Source: Burkholderiaceae bacterium
GTDB taxonomy: Bacteria > Pseudomonadota > Gammaproteobacteria > Burkholderiales > Burkholderiaceae_E
Length of the DNA: 64,000 nucleotides
Direction of reading: 5' to 3'
NCBI GenBank assembly: GCA_023954015.1
Contig: JAMLIS010000002.1
Span: 310,001-374,000, forward strand
A program made the translations under genes and the position numbers. Below the pieces are notes generated by a model that searched no databases, was not told the origin of the DNA, and saw nothing but the letters and a program-made list of their open reading frames with translations. Below are positions 8,996 to 19,525 of this stretch, piece after piece. The first letter of the stretch is position 1. Each line of letters begins with the position of its first letter.

Positions 8996-9200
8996 CCCCC
9001 GCTTCGCGGGGGTTCGCTGCGATGCTCGCATCGCCGGCTGGCGCGGCCGAACTCGCTGCGCGAGCTTCGCTCGCTCCGCTCGAACATTGCGGCCGCGAGT
9101 CAGAGGAACGACGCGCGCTTCGCGCGCGCGCCGGCGCTGCTGCGCTTCTCGCCTGCGCAAAGGCGCGCCCGCGGCAGGCGGCCCGCGCCTTCGCAGGCGG
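8996..9200. repeat. Cluster of short perfect inverted repeats with TTC loops
   Basis: Successive palindromes are CCCCCGC-TTC-GCGGGGG (8996-9012), GCGATGC-TC-GCATCGC (9019-9034), CGAGC-TTC-GCTCG (9061-9073) and GCGCGC-TTC-GCGCGC (about 9113-9127). A longer imperfect hairpin spans about 9151-9200. Such runs resemble REP-type extragenic elements found in high-G+C proteobacteria. They may also terminate the recG and oxyR-side transcripts. Confidence 0.6.
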
Positions 9201-9251
9201 CGTCGTGGCGTGCCCGGCGCCGACAGCACGCCGCCCGCGGCCAACGCTCGA

Positions 9252-11318
9252 TCAGGCCTTCAGGTATTCCTCGCGACTGCCGAGCCAGCGTCGCAGGTGC
9301 GCTTCCACCCCCTCGGGGCACTCCTCGAGCATGCGGGCAGCCGTCTCGCGCGCTGCCACCGCCAGTTCCGCGTCGCGCTCGAGATCCGCGAAGCGCAGCA
9401 GCGCGTCGCCCGACTGGCGCGCGCCGAGGAACTCGCCGGGGCCGCGCTGCTGCAGGTCGCGCCGCGCGATCTCGAAGCCGTCGTTCGTTTCGTACATCGT
9501 CTTCAACCGCTCGCGTGCGGCCGGCGACAGCGGCTCGCGATAGAGCAGCACGCAGACGCTCTCGCTCGAACCGCGTCCAACGCGCCCACGCAACTGGTGC
9601 AACTGCGACAGGCCGAAGCGCTCGGCGTGCTCGACGATCAGCAGCGATGCGTTCGGCACATCGACGCCGACCTCGATCACCGTCGTCGCCACGAGCACCG
9701 GCAGCGCACCCGCGGCGAATGCGGCCATCACCTCCTGTTTCGCCGACGGCGGCAGCCGGCCGTGCACGAGTCCGACGCCGAGCGGCGCCAATTCGTGCGC
9801 GAGGGTCTCGTGCGCGTCGATCGCCGTCTGCAGTTCGAGCGTCTCGCTTTCGTCGACCAGCGGGCAGACCCAGTAGACCTGGCGCCCTGCCTGCGCGGCC
9901 GCCCGCACGCGCGCGATCACCTCGTCGCGACGCGTGGCCGACACGAGCTTCGTCGTCACCGGCTTTCTCCCCGGGGGCATCTCGTCGAGCACCGACACGT
10001 CGAGATCGGCGTAATAGGTCATCGCGAGCGTGCGCGGGATCGGCGTCGCGCTCATCATCAACTGGTGCGGCAACGCCGCGCCGGGGCCGTCGCCGGCATC
10101 GGCACGCGCGCGCAATGCGAGGCGCTGCGCGACGCCGAAGCGATGCTGCTCGTCGACGATCGCCAGTCCGAGGCGGGCGAACACGACGCTGTCCTCGATC
10201 AGCGCATGCGTTCCGATCAGCAGGTCGATCTCGCCGGCGGCAACGCGGCCGCGCACTTCCCGCTTGTCGATTTCCTTCGATGAACCCGACAGCCAGGCGA
10301 CGCGAGCACCGAGCGCCTCGAGCGGTGCGCGCAGCTTCGCGTGATGCTGCTCGGCGAGGATCTCGGTGGGCGCCATGAACGCGGCCTGCCGGCCGCTGCC
10401 GATCGCCTGCGCGGCCGCCAGCGCCGCGATCAAGGTCTTGCCGCTGCCGACGTCACCCTGCAGCAGGCGGTTCATCGGATGCGCCCGTGCGAGATCGGAA
10501 GCGATCTCGCACCAGACCCGGCGTTGTGCTGCGGTCGGCGTGAACGGCATCGACGCGAGCAGGCGGGCCGCCAGCGAGCCATCGGCCAGCCGCGGCGCCC
10601 GCTGCAGCGAACGCGTGCGGCGCGAACGCGCCAGCGACAGCTGCTGCGCAAGCAACTCGTCGAAGATCACGCGCCGCCAGGCAGGCGCGCTGCGATCGGC
10701 CAGCGCCTCCACGCTCGCTCCGGGATCGGGGCGATGGATCGCACGCAGCGCCTGCGCCACCGGCGGCAGGCCGAGTCGCGCGACGACGTCGGCAGGAACG
10801 GTCTCGCGCCAGTCGAGCGCATCGAGCGCCGCACCGATCGCCGCGCGCAGCCGTGCCTGGCCCAGTCCGGCAACGGTGGGGTACACCGGCGTCATCGTCT
10901 CCGGCAACGGCTCGTCGCCGTGGACGACGCGGCACTGCGGATGCACCATCTCCGCGCCGAACAGGCCCGCGCGCGCCTCGCCGAAGGCGCGCACGCGTCG
11001 TCCCTCGGCGAACTGCTTCAGCTGCGAGCCGTAGAAATGGAAGAAGCGCAGCGAAAGCGAGCCGCTGTCGTCGCGCAATTCGATGCGAAGCGTGCGACGC
11101 GGCCGGCCGATGACCTCGCTGCGCACCACGACGCCCTCGACCTGCGCGGGCCGACCGTCGCGCGCCGCGGCGATCGGAACGATCCGCGTGCGATCCTCGT
11201 AGCGGATCGGCAGGTGCAGCACGAAGTCGGCAGCGGTGCGCAGGCCGAGCCGCGCGAAGCGCGAGGCATCGCCGCCGCCTTCGCCGGCCACGCGCCGTCC
11301 GCGCGATGCAGCGCTCAC
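9252..11318 (-). CDS. recG: ATP-dependent DNA helicase RecG
   Basis: RecG reverses stalled replication forks and processes Holliday junctions and R-loops. The product is 688 residues, the usual family length. The GTG at 11318 overlaps the ridA stop codon (GTGA). The wedge/OB domain covers the first 150 or so residues. Helicase motif I is [11 protein letters not shown], motif Ia includes [11 protein letters not shown], motif II is DEQHRFGV, motif III is [12 protein letters not shown], and motif VI is [10 protein letters not shown]. The RecG-specific C-terminus ([17 protein letters not shown]) is complete. It is the third gene of a coupled minus-strand unit after a thioesterase and RidA. The repeat-rich gap follows its stop. 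Confidence 0.95.
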   Translation of the reverse strand: MSAASRGRRVAGEGGGDASRFARLGLRTAADFVLHLPIRYEDRTRIVPIAAARDGRPAQVEGVVVRSEVIGRPRRTLRIELRDDSGSLSLRFFHFYGSQLKQFAEGRRVRAFGEARAGLFGAEMVHPQCRVVHGDEPLPETMTPVYPTVAGLGQARLRAAIGAALDALDWRETVPADVVARLGLPPVAQALRAIHRPDPGASVEALADRSAPAWRRVIFDELLAQQLSLARSRRTRSLQRAPRLADGSLAARLLASMPFTPTAAQRRVWCEIASDLARAHPMNRLLQGDVGSGKTLIAALAAAQAIGSGRQAAFMAPTEILAEQHHAKLRAPLEALGARVAWLSGSSKEIDKREVRGRVAAGEIDLLIGTHALIEDSVVFARLGLAIVDEQHRFGVAQRLALRARADAGDGPGAALPHQLMMSATPIPRTLAMTYYADLDVSVLDEMPPGRKPVTTKLVSATRRDEVIARVRAAAQAGRQVYWVCPLVDESETLELQTAIDAHETLAHELAPLGVGLVHGRLPPSAKQEVMAAFAAGALPVLVATTVIEVGVDVPNASLLIVEHAERFGLSQLHQLRGRVGRGSSESVCVLLYREPLSPAARERLKTMYETNDGFEIARRDLQQRGPGEFLGARQSGDALLRFADLERDAELAVAARETAARMLEECPEGVEAHLRRWLGSREEYLKA

Positions 11319-11722
11319 GTGCCCGACGGGCGCCTCGCGTCGAGCACCATCACCGCCTCGACCTCGAACAGTGCGTCGCGCGGCAGCGCAGCGACGCCCA
11401 CCGTGGAACGTGCGGGATACGGCGACTCGAACCACCGCTGCATTGCATCGTTGACCTTCCCGAAGTGCGCGAGATCGGTGAGGAACAGCGTGAGCTTCAC
11501 GCAATGCGCGAGCGAGCCGCCGGCCGCGGCCGCCACCGCGCGCAGGTTGCGAAACGCCTGTTCGACCTGCGCTTCGATGCCGCCTTCGACGAGCGTGCCG
11601 CTCGCCGGATCGAGAGCGATCTGGCCCGACAGGTAGACGACGTCGCCGATGCGCACGCCCTGCGAGTAGGGTCCGATGGCCGCCGGTGCGTCGGCGCTGC
11701 GAACGATCTGTCGTGAACTCAT
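11315..11722 (-). CDS. ridA: RidA family enamine/imine deaminase
   Basis: The product has 135 residues and starts at ATG 11722. RidA proteins hydrolyse reactive 2-aminoacrylate and other enamine/imine intermediates made by PLP enzymes. The family motifs are present: [18 protein letters not shown] near the N-terminus, a central [11 protein letters not shown], and the key arginine in [21 protein letters not shown] (about residue 106). It is sandwiched with 4-bp overlaps between a PaaI-type thioesterase and recG. A link to recG is not obvious functionally and may reflect only shared transcription. A ridA gene near a PLP enzyme gene (cysM, 4 kb away) is a looser association. Confidence 0.92.
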   Translation of the reverse strand: MSSRQIVRSADAPAAIGPYSQGVRIGDVVYLSGQIALDPASGTLVEGGIEAQVEQAFRNLRAVAAAAGGSLAHCVKLTLFLTDLAHFGKVNDAMQRWFESPYPARSTVGVAALPRDALFEVEAVMVLDARRPSGT

Positions 11723-12291
11723 GCTTCCTCCCCGGGCTGCGGCAGCGGAAAGATCAGGCAGGTGGTGGATCCCAGCGCATAGAGGCGGCCGGCGGCGTCG
11801 ACCACGCGCCCCTCGGCGATGCCGATCCGGCGCGTGACGCTGGATACCCTGGCTTCCGCGCGCACCGGTCCGGTGCGATCGGTGAGCGGGCGCACGTAGT
11901 TGACCTTCAGTTCGAGCGTCGTGTAGCCGTAGCCGCGCTCGAGCGTCGTGTGCACCGCGCAGCCGAGCGCAGAATCGAGCAGCGTCGCCACGTAGCCGCC
12001 GTGCACGCTGCCGATCGGGTTGTAGTAGTCGGTCTTCGGCGTGCCCTGGAACGACATCGTGCCGCGTCCTGCCTCCACCGGCACGAAGTCGAGCGTCTGC
12101 ATGATCGGCGGCAGCGGCAATTCGCCGCGCCCGATGCGCTCGAGGAACTGCAGCCCCGAGCCGGCTGCCACCTCCGCGGCGGCGATCTTGCCCGGCGCGG
12201 CCATCAGCAGGCGCACCTCGCGCTCGCGCGCGAGCCATCTCCCAAGCGTCGCTTCGGCCTGCGGGTCGCGTTTCCGCGCTTCGGTCGTCAT
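11719..12291 (-). CDS. PaaI-type (hotdog fold) acyl-CoA thioesterase
   Basis: The product is 190 residues from the ATG at 12291, preceded at good spacing by GAGGA. A GTG at 12312 would add seven residues but has no better ribosome binding site. The hotdog thioesterase motif is [25 protein letters not shown], with the HGG turn that binds the acyl-CoA. A later conserved strand is [14 protein letters not shown]. Enzymes of this family hydrolyse short or aromatic acyl-CoAs, acting as a release valve in aromatic and fatty acid catabolism; the substrate here is not determinable. Its stop overlaps the ridA start (ATGA). The 50-residue region before the core is longer than in the smallest PaaI proteins. 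Confidence 0.88.
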   Translation of the reverse strand: MTTEARKRDPQAEATLGRWLAREREVRLLMAAPGKIAAAEVAAGSGLQFLERIGRGELPLPPIMQTLDFVPVEAGRGTMSFQGTPKTDYYNPIGSVHGGYVATLLDSALGCAVHTTLERGYGYTTLELKVNYVRPLTDRTGPVRAEARVSSVTRRIGIAEGRVVDAAGRLYALGSTTCLIFPLPQPGEEA

Positions 12292-12351
12292 CGAATCCTC
12301 GGTCGCATCCACGAGCGCCGTGCGTGGAAAATGCGCGGCACCGGCATCCTA

Positions 12352-12762
12352 TCAAGGCAGCGGCGGACGAAACCACGTCTCGAGCGCGATCGCCAGCACC
12401 GACAGCAGCAGCACGGTACCGAGCAGCAGCGCGGCGATGGCGACGAACACGTTCGACCAGCCACCGCGCGAGCGACGGGCGACACCGGCGTTGTAGCGCG
12501 CGTCCCAGCGCTCGTCGGACACGAGGCTGAACCCGATCGCCTCGAGCATCGCGGCGACGACGACGAGAGCGGCCACGAAGAAGCCCGGATGCCGATACCA
12601 CGGCTCGGCGCGCAGTGCGAAGCCGATCGCCGGCATCGCGATCAACGGGTAGATCGGCCACCAGCGCGCCCCGAGGTAGGCGCGATGCGCGCCGGAGAAG
12701 CCGGCGAACAATGCGAGCAGGCCGGCGACGAGGCGCGAGCGGAAGCGGGCGGGTGCGGTCAC
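12352..12762 (-). CDS. TM2 domain membrane protein
   Basis: A 136-residue membrane protein of unknown function. After a short basic N-terminus there is the TM2 pattern [27 protein letters not shown], two helices joined by a short turn, typical of TM2 domain proteins. A third helix follows ([22 protein letters not shown]), and a fourth near the C-terminus ([24 protein letters not shown]). It stands 60 bp upstream of the thioesterase start on the same strand and diverges from uvrA. It may head the thioesterase-ridA-recG transcript. Nothing shows its role. Confidence 0.8.
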   Translation of the reverse strand: MTAPARFRSRLVAGLLALFAGFSGAHRAYLGARWWPIYPLIAMPAIGFALRAEPWYRHPGFFVAALVVVAAMLEAIGFSLVSDERWDARYNAGVARRSRGGWSNVFVAIAALLLGTVLLLSVLAIALETWFRPPLP

Positions 12763-12812
12763 GGGCGCGATTGTCGGCGATCACGCGGCCGGGTGCCAAA
12801 CCGCGTCGCTGA

Positions 12813-12818
12813 TAGACT
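12813..12818 (+). promoter_or_regulatory. Candidate -10 box (TAGACT) for uvrA
   Basis: TAGACT lies 31 bp before the uvrA start in the divergent gap with the TM2 gene. The -35 position lacks a good hexamer and no LexA box (CTGT-N8-ACAG) was seen, so SOS control is not supported by the sequence. Confidence 0.25.
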
Positions 12819-12848
12819 CGGCGTCTCCCCTTCCTGCCCGCCTTCCCG

Positions 12849-15800
12849 ATGCTGCACGAGCCCACGCCCGACCGCACGGACGCGTCGGACGAGCCGCGGC
12901 ATTCCGCGGGGCGCTCCGCGATCCGCATCCGCGGCGCACGACAGAACAACCTGAAGAACCTCGACGTCGACATCCCGATCGGCGAACTGGTCGTCGTCAC
13001 CGGCGTCTCGGGCTCGGGCAAGTCGTCGCTCGTCTTCGACACGCTGTACGCCGAAGGGCAGCGGCGCTACGTCGAGACCTTCTCGGCCTACGCACGGCAA
13101 TTCCTCGACCGCATGGACAAGCCGCAGGTCGATCGCATCGAAGGCGTTCCGCCGGCGATCGCGATCGACCAGACGAATCCGGTGCGCACGTCGCGATCGA
13201 CGGTCGGCACGATGACCGAGCTGAACGACCACCTGAAGCTGCTGTTCGCACGCGCAGCGACGCTGCATTGTCGCGGCTGCGGCCGGCCGGTGCGGCGCGA
13301 CACCGTCGCCAGCGTGCGCGAAGCGATCGTCCGGCGCGCGGCCGCGGCCGGCGATCCGCGCCTCGTGCTCGGCTTTCCGGTTCCGGTTCCGGCGAATTTC
13401 GGCGAGGCGGAGATCCGGGCGCACCTGGACGCGCAGGGCTACGCGCGCGTACAAGCGCGCGAAGTCGACGGCGAGCGGATCGTCTTGCACGTCGTGCAGG
13501 ATCGCTTCCGCGCGTCCGGTGCGGAACCGTCCCGCCTGGCCGATTCGATCGAAGCGGCGTTCCGCCGCGGGCACGGGCGCCTGTCGCTGCACGTGCTCGA
13601 CGACGACGGCAGCGAGCACGAACGCTGGCGCTACAGCACCGGGCTGCACTGCGCCGACTGCGACATCGGCTATGCCGAGCCGCTGCCGAGCCTGTTCTCG
13701 TTCAATTCGCCGATCGGCGCCTGCGAACGGTGCCGCGGCTTCGGCCGCGTGATCGGCGTCGACCTCGGGCTCGTGATTCCCGACGAAGGCAGGACGCTCG
13801 CCGAAGGCGCGGTCAAGCCATGGCAGACGAAGAGCTTCGCCGATTGCCAGCGCGACCTGGTGAAGTTCGCCGCACGCGCCGGCGTTCGCACCGACGTGTC
13901 CTGGCGCGCGCTCGGCGAGGCCGAACGCCGCTGGGTGATCGAAGGCGCGCCCGACTGGACCGGCAAGTGGGAGACGCAGTGGTACGGGATCCGCCGCTTC
14001 TTCGAATGGCTGGAGTCGCGCGCATACAAGATGCACATCCGTGTGCTGCTGTCGAAATACCGCTCGTACGACACCTGCCGGGCGTGCGGCGGTGCGCGGC
14101 TCGTTGCCGACGCGCTGCTCTGGCGCGTCGGCGACGACGCGCACGGCGCAGGCGGACGCACGATCCACGAACTGATGCTGCTGCCGATCGATCGGCTCGC
14201 CGCGTTCTTCGCGCAGCTGCGCCTGCCGGCGCCGCTCGACGAGGCCACCGTCCTGCTGCTCGACGAGATCCGCAACCGGCTGCGATTCCTGCGCGAGGTC
14301 GGGCTCGGCTATCTCACGCTCGACCGGCAGTCGCGCACGCTGTCCGGCGGCGAGGTGCAGCGCATCAACCTGACGACGGCGCTCGGCACCTCGCTGGTGA
14401 ACGCGCTGTTCGTACTCGACGAGCCGTCGATCGGGCTGCATCCGCGCGACATGGGGCGCGTCATCGCGGTCATGCAGCGGTTGCGCGAAGCGGGCAATTC
14501 GCTGGTCGTCGTCGAGCACGACCCGCTCGTCATGCGTGCCGCCGACCGCGTGCTCGACATCGGACCCGGCCCCGGCGAACGCGGCGGCGAGATCGTCTTC
14601 TACGGCCCGCCGGCTGCGCTCGCGGCCGCCCGGACGCTCACCGGTGACTACCTGTCCGGACGGCGCGTCGTCGACGCCGGGCGCCGCCTGCCGGTGAGCG
14701 AGTCGACGAAGCGGCTGGTGCTCGAGGGCGCGCGCGAGCACAACCTGAAGCTCGACTGCGTCGAGCTGCCGCTCGAGCGCCTCGTCTGCCTCACCGGCGT
14801 CTCCGGCAGCGGCAAGTCGACGCTGATGCAGAACGTGCTGCTGCCGGCGCTGCTGCGCGCGAAGGGCCGGCCCACGGAGACGCCGGGCGCGCACCAGCGC
14901 CTGCTCGGCGACGACTGGATCGGCGATGTCGTCTTCGTCGACCAGTCGCCGATCGGCAAGACCGCGCGCAGCAATCCCGCGAGCTACGTCGGCGCCTTCG
15001 ACGCGATCCGCAAGCGCTTCGCTGGGGCGCCGCTGTCGCACGAGCGTGGCTACACCGCCGGCACCTTCAGCTTCAACGCCGGCGACGGCCGCTGCCCGAC
15101 CTGCAGCGGCAACGGTTTCGAGCACGTCGAAATGCAGTTCCTGTCCGACGTCTACCTGCGCTGCCCCGACTGCAACGGCAGCCGCTTCCGCGACGAGGTG
15201 CTCGAGGTCACGATCGAAGGCGAAGACGGCATCGCGCGCTCGATCGCCGGCGTGCTCGATCTCACCGTTCGCGAGGCACTGGCGGTGTTCGGCCGCGAAC
15301 GCGACGTTCGCACGAAGCTGCAGCCGCTGGCCGACGTCGGGCTCGACTATCTTCGCCTCGGCCAGCCGGTACCCACGCTGTCCGGCGGCGAAGCGCAACG
15401 ACTGAAGCTCGCCGGGCATCTCGCCGCGGCGGCCGCCCGCGGCTCGACCGGCCGGGCCGCCCGCGGCACGCTGTTCCTGTTCGACGAGCCGACGACGGGC
15501 CTGCATTTCGACGACGTCGCGAAACTGCTGCGCGCGCTGCGCAAGCTGCTCGACGCCGGCCACTCGCTGCTCGTCATCGAGCACAACCTGGACCTGATCC
15601 GAGCCGCCGACTGGGTCGTCGATCTCGGGCCGGAGGGAGGCGACGGCGGCGGCGAACTCGTCGCCGCGGGAACGCCGCAGGACGTGATGCGCGAGCCGCG
15701 CTCGTACACCGGCGCTGCGCTGCGCGAGCACGAGGCGCAGTTCGACCGGGACGACGCAGCGCGCGACGCAGATGGGCAGCGACAGGCCGGCTTGCGTTTG

Positions 15801-18704
15801 CCCGCCGGCGGCGCGCCGCGCGTCGCCGACGTATCCCTGCCCGCCCGCAACATGCTGCGCGAGCGCGCACGTTCGTCGATCTTCGTGCACCACGCGCGCG
15901 AGCACAACCTGAAGAACGTCGACGTGACGGTGCCGCGAGACCGCTTCACCGTCGTCACCGGCGTTTCCGGTTCGGGCAAGTCGACGCTCGCCTTCGACGT
16001 GATCTTCGGCGAGGGACAGCGCCGCTACCTCGAATCGCTGAACGCGTACGCACGACAGTTCGTGCAGCCTGCGGCGCGCCCCGACGTCGACGGCGTCTAC
16101 GGCATCCCGCCCACCGTTGCGATCGAGCAGCGCGCCAGCCGCGGCGGTCGCAAGAGCACGGTGGCCACGCTCACCGAGATCCATCACTTCCTGCGCCTGC
16201 TCTACACCAAGCTCGGCGAGCAGTACTGCCCGGACTGCAACGTGCGCATCGAGCCGCAGTCGCGCGAGGCGATCGCCGCGCGCATCGTGCGCGACTACCG
16301 CGGCCGGCACGTCGGCCTGCTCGCGCCGCTGATCGTCAAGCGCAAGGGCGTCTACACCGATCTCGCGAAGTGGGCCGAGGCGCGCGGCTTCACGCATCTT
16401 CGCGTCGACGGCGCGTTCCTGCCCACCGACCGCTTCCCGCGCATCGACCGCTACGTCGAGCACGACATCGAGCTGCCGGTGGCGGCGCTGCACGTCGATC
16501 CGGCGCACGAAGCGGCGCTGCGCGATGCGCTCGAGCAGGCGCTCGCGCACGGCAAGGGGCTGGTGATGGTCGCCGCGCCGCTCGACGCCCTTCATGCGGC
16601 CAGCACCGCCGGCGACGGCGACGCGTGGACGGCCGCGTGCAGCGCGATCGAGACGCGGCTGTTCTCGACGAAGCGCGCGTGCGCGTCGTGCGGAACGAGC
16701 TTTCCCGAGCCCGATCCGCGCCTGTTCTCGTTCAACTCGAAGGCGGGCTGGTGCCCGTCGTGCCTGGGCACCGGCATTCGATTGCCGTACCTGCCGAAGA
16801 TCCTCGACACCGGACGCAGCGAGGACGACTCGACGAGCCAGTCGGTGGGCGACCAGGCCGAGGCGCTCGCCGACCAGCGCATTGCCGAGACGCGAAGCGC
16901 GACGGATGCGTCGCCCGCGGAAGCGGCGGCGCTCGCGCGCACCGAAGACGAGGTCGAGGCCGAGCTGCGCTGCCCGGATTGCGAAGGACAGCGGCTGAAC
17001 CGCAACGCGCTCGCGGTGCGGCTGCGCGGCAAGTCGATCGCGCAGCTCGCGCGGCTGCCGGTGACCGACTGCGCACACTGGATCGACTCGCTGGCGCTGG
17101 ACGCGCGCGAGGCCGAGATCGGACGCGATGCGCTCGCCGAGATCCGTTCGCGGCTCGGCTTCCTCGCCGAAGTAGGGCTGGGCTACCTCGCGCTCGAGCG
17201 CAGCGCGCCCACGCTCTCGGGCGGCGAAGCGCAGCGCATCCGCCTGGCCGCGCAACTGGGCTCGACGCTGCAGGGCGTGTGCTACGTGCTCGACGAACCG
17301 ACGATCGGACTGCACCCGCGCGACAACGACGTGCTGCTCGACACGCTCGAGGCGCTGCGCGACAAGGGCAACACGCTGCTCGTCGTCGAGCACGACGAGG
17401 ACACGATCCGGCGCGCCGACCACGTCATCGACATCGGGCCCGGCGCCGGACGACTCGGCGGGCACATCGTCGCCAGCGGCCCGCACGAAACGCTCGCGAG
17501 TCACCCGGACAGCGTCACCGGCCGCTTCCTGTCGCATCCGCTCGCGCATCCGCTCGGCACGCTCCGGCCCACCGGTCCCGGCGCGGCCGGAATCGAATGG
17601 CTGACCTTGCGCAACGCGCGGCTGCACAACCTCGCCGGCATCGACGTGCGCATCCCGCTCGCGCGCATGACCGTCGTCACCGGCGTTTCGGGTTCGGGCA
17701 AGTCGACGCTTGCGCGCGACCTGCTGTTGCGCGGCGTCGCCTCGCTCGTGCACGCGCGCAACCGTCGCGAAGCGGCGCCGCGCATCGCCGGCGTCGACGC
17801 CATCGAGAACTGGCAAGGCGTCTCGCGCGTGCTCGAGGTCGACCAGACGCCGATCGGCAAGACGCCTCGCTCGTGCCCGGCCACCTACGTCGGCTTCTGG
17901 GACGCGATCCGGCGCCTATTCGCCGACACGGCCGAAGCGCGCCTTCGCGGCTGGGGTCCGGGACGATTCAGCTTCAACACCGCCGGCGGCCGCTGCCCGG
18001 CCTGCGAAGGCCAGGGAATGCAGACGATCGCGATGAGCTTCCTGCCCGATGTCAAGGTGTCCTGCGACGTCTGCGGCGGGCAGCGCTTCAACGCCGAGAC
18101 GCTGGAGATCGCGCTGCGCGATCGGTCGATCGGCGACGTGCTCGCGATGAACGTCGACGAGGCGCTCGAATTCTTCGCCGCGCATCCGTCGATCTCGCAT
18201 CCGCTGCGCCTGCTGCAGGATGTCGGGCTCGGCTACCTGACGCTCGGACAGCCCAGCCCGACGCTGTCGGGCGGAGAAGCGCAGCGCATCAAGCTCGTCA
18301 CCGAGCTGGCGAAGGTGCGCATCAGCGACGCCGGCGACGATCCGCGCCTGGCGGCGGCGCGCGAACGCGCGCTCGCGCGCGGCCGCAGGCTGCCGCCGGC
18401 GTCCAACACGCTGTACGTGCTCGACGAACCGACGGTGGGGCTGCACATGGCGGACGTCGAGAAACTGATCCGCGTGTTGCACCGGCTCGTCGACGCCGGC
18501 AACACGCTCGTCGTCGTCGAGCACGACGTCGACGTCTGGGCCGAGGCCGACTGGATCGTCGACCTGGGGCCGGAGGGAGGCGCGGACGGCGGCCGGATCG
18601 TCGCCGCCGGTACGCCGCGCGATCTTGCCGCGCAGGCCGACAGCCACACGGCGCGGGCGCTCGCGCGCTTCGAGGCGCGCCGGGCGCTTCAGTCGCGCCG
18701 GTAG
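12849..18704 (+). CDS. uvrA: Double-length excinuclease ABC subunit A (tandem UvrA)
   Basis: UvrA recognises bulky DNA lesions and loads UvrB in nucleotide excision repair. Normal UvrA is about 940-970 residues with two ABC ATPase domains; this product has 1951 residues and is two complete UvrA units in one chain. Four Walker A motifs GVSGSGKS/T occur at residues 52-60, about 650, 1038 and 1612. Four LSGGE signatures are present, and both halves carry zinc-finger cysteine sets (for example CRGCGR, CADCD and CERCRGFG, then CPTCSGNG and CPDCNGSR; second half CPDCN, CASCG, CPSCLG and CPACEGQG). The join near residues 970-1010 is a low-conservation linker. The gene is unbroken. Such fused UvrA proteins are known in Burkholderiales and some other groups, often beside a normal UvrA. 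Whether a standard uvrA exists elsewhere cannot be seen. Its 3' end overlaps the convergent GST gene by 16 bp. Confidence 0.93.
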   Translation: MLHEPTPDRTDASDEPRHSAGRSAIRIRGARQNNLKNLDVDIPIGELVVVTGVSGSGKSSLVFDTLYAEGQRRYVETFSAYARQFLDRMDKPQVDRIEGVPPAIAIDQTNPVRTSRSTVGTMTELNDHLKLLFARAATLHCRGCGRPVRRDTVASVREAIVRRAAAAGDPRLVLGFPVPVPANFGEAEIRAHLDAQGYARVQAREVDGERIVLHVVQDRFRASGAEPSRLADSIEAAFRRGHGRLSLHVLDDDGSEHERWRYSTGLHCADCDIGYAEPLPSLFSFNSPIGACERCRGFGRVIGVDLGLVIPDEGRTLAEGAVKPWQTKSFADCQRDLVKFAARAGVRTDVSWRALGEAERRWVIEGAPDWTGKWETQWYGIRRFFEWLESRAYKMHIRVLLSKYRSYDTCRACGGARLVADALLWRVGDDAHGAGGRTIHELMLLPIDRLAAFFAQLRLPAPLDEATVLLLDEIRNRLRFLREVGLGYLTLDRQSRTLSGGEVQRINLTTALGTSLVNALFVLDEPSIGLHPRDMGRVIAVMQRLREAGNSLVVVEHDPLVMRAADRVLDIGPGPGERGGEIVFYGPPAALAAARTLTGDYLSGRRVVDAGRRLPVSESTKRLVLEGAREHNLKLDCVELPLERLVCLTGVSGSGKSTLMQNVLLPALLRAKGRPTETPGAHQRLLGDDWIGDVVFVDQSPIGKTARSNPASYVGAFDAIRKRFAGAPLSHERGYTAGTFSFNAGDGRCPTCSGNGFEHVEMQFLSDVYLRCPDCNGSRFRDEVLEVTIEGEDGIARSIAGVLDLTVREALAVFGRERDVRTKLQPLADVGLDYLRLGQPVPTLSGGEAQRLKLAGHLAAAAARGSTGRAARGTLFLFDEPTTGLHFDDVAKLLRALRKLLDAGHSLLVIEHNLDLIRAADWVVDLGPEGGDGGGELVAAGTPQDVMREPRSYTGAALREHEAQFDRDDAARDADGQRQAGLRLPAGGAPRVADVSLPARNMLRERARSSIFVHHAREHNLKNVDVTVPRDRFTVVTGVSGSGKSTLAFDVIFGEGQRRYLESLNAYARQFVQPAARPDVDGVYGIPPTVAIEQRASRGGRKSTVATLTEIHHFLRLLYTKLGEQYCPDCNVRIEPQSREAIAARIVRDYRGRHVGLLAPLIVKRKGVYTDLAKWAEARGFTHLRVDGAFLPTDRFPRIDRYVEHDIELPVAALHVDPAHEAALRDALEQALAHGKGLVMVAAPLDALHAASTAGDGDAWTAACSAIETRLFSTKRACASCGTSFPEPDPRLFSFNSKAGWCPSCLGTGIRLPYLPKILDTGRSEDDSTSQSVGDQAEALADQRIAETRSATDASPAEAAALARTEDEVEAELRCPDCEGQRLNRNALAVRLRGKSIAQLARLPVTDCAHWIDSLALDAREAEIGRDALAEIRSRLGFLAEVGLGYLALERSAPTLSGGEAQRIRLAAQLGSTLQGVCYVLDEPTIGLHPRDNDVLLDTLEALRDKGNTLLVVEHDEDTIRRADHVIDIGPGAGRLGGHIVASGPHETLASHPDSVTGRFLSHPLAHPLGTLRPTGPGAAGIEWLTLRNARLHNLAGIDVRIPLARMTVVTGVSGSGKSTLARDLLLRGVASLVHARNRREAAPRIAGVDAIENWQGVSRVLEVDQTPIGKTPRSCPATYVGFWDAIRRLFADTAEARLRGWGPGRFSFNTAGGRCPACEGQGMQTIAMSFLPDVKVSCDVCGGQRFNAETLEIALRDRSIGDVLAMNVDEALEFFAAHPSISHPLRLLQDVGLGYLTLGQPSPTLSGGEAQRIKLVTELAKVRISDAGDDPRLAAARERALARGRRLPPASNTLYVLDEPTVGLHMADVEKLIRVLHRLVDAGNTLVVVEHDVDVWAEADWIVDLGPEGGADGGRIVAAGTPRDLAAQADSHTARALARFEARRALQSRR

Positions 18705-19348
18705 ACGTTCAGCTTCAGCCGCTCGCGCTCGATCGCCGCGGCCACGGGCGGGACCTGCGCGACGCGCTGCACGTGCGCCCACAGCCGCGGCAGCGACTCC
18801 GGATCGATGCCGGCAAAGCCGCCCCAGCGCAGCAACGTCAGCGCGTAGATGTCGAGGAACGACAGCCGGTCGCCGAGCAGGAAGCCCTCGCCCGCCTCGA
18901 TCGCCCATTGCTCGATCCGCCCGAGGTAGCCGCGGTACTGCGCGATCGCGGAGGCCTTGATCGCCGCCTGCGCCGACGCGTCGTCGGTGAAGCGCTCGGG
19001 CATGAACACGTGCGTGAAGGTCGGATGCACCGTGTTGTTCATCCACGCGAAACGCGACATCGCCTGCGCGCGTGCCCATGTGTCGGCAGGCAGCAGCGCA
19101 GCCTGCGGGAAGCGGCGGTCGAGCCAGTCGCAGATCGCCACGATCTGGGTCAGGGGCTTGCCGTCGACGACGAGCGTCGGTACCTGGCCGTTCGGATTCA
19201 GCGCCAGGTACTCGGGCGTGCGCTGCTCTCCCTTGTGCAGCTTGACCGCGTGCGCGACGAACTCCTGGCCGGTGGCCGCCTTGACGACTTCGAGGCCCGC
19301 GTGCGGAACGAAGGAGCAGGCGCCCGGCCCGTAATGCAGTTCGATCAT
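18689..19348 (-). CDS. Glutathione S-transferase
   Basis: A 219-residue cytosolic GST starting at ATG 19348 ([21 protein letters not shown]). The N-terminal thioredoxin-like domain has the cis-proline and glutathione-binding stretch [23 protein letters not shown]. The alpha-helical C-terminal domain has [23 protein letters not shown], the N-capping box of the family. The start [10 protein letters not shown] resembles beta-class bacterial GSTs, which use a cysteine or serine at that site. The substrate is unknown; roles range from detoxification to dehalogenation and ether cleavage. It is convergent with uvrA (16-bp overlap) and divergent from the EF-G-like gene. Confidence 0.9.
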   Translation of the reverse strand: MIELHYGPGACSFVPHAGLEVVKAATGQEFVAHAVKLHKGEQRTPEYLALNPNGQVPTLVVDGKPLTQIVAICDWLDRRFPQAALLPADTWARAQAMSRFAWMNNTVHPTFTHVFMPERFTDDASAQAAIKASAIAQYRGYLGRIEQWAIEAGEGFLLGDRLSFLDIYALTLLRWGGFAGIDPESLPRLWAHVQRVAQVPPVAAAIERERLKLNVYRRD

Positions 19349-19407
19349 GGACTCTCCGGAATATCGGGATCGGCGCGGACACCGGCATGCGCCTGCGCCG
19401 CCTGCCG

Positions 19408-19413
19408 AGTATA
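19408..19413 (-). promoter_or_regulatory. Candidate -10 box (TATACT) upstream of the GST gene
   Basis: On the minus strand TATACT, five of six matches to consensus, lies 60 bp before the GST start. The -35 position (GTCGGC) is poor. Confidence 0.25.
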
Positions 19414-19525
19414 CGGGGCAGCATCGAGCCGCCGACGAAGGCGGAATGCTTGCGCGCGCCGCCGTTCTGGACTCATGCTTCGTCCACACGGCCGTCGAGA
19501 ATCGCGCAACGAGAGGAGGCAAGGC

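Larger units (their letters stand above)
8813..9251. other. Non-coding repeat-rich gap between recG and oxyR
   Basis: No credible gene is seen in these 439 bases. The gap holds a 36-bp direct repeat array, an inverted copy of part of that repeat, and a run of TTC-loop hairpins, described in separate entries. Open frames crossing it are made of repeats such as GRAG/ARAR and are compositional artefacts. Confidence 0.7.

Noticed and set aside
12759..17816. Minus-strand open frame of about 1685 codons opposite uvrA
   Set aside because: It is the antisense shadow of a high-G+C gene: composition is Arg/Ala/Gly/Asp-rich, it has no domain, and it lies wholly over an intact, motif-complete UvrA.
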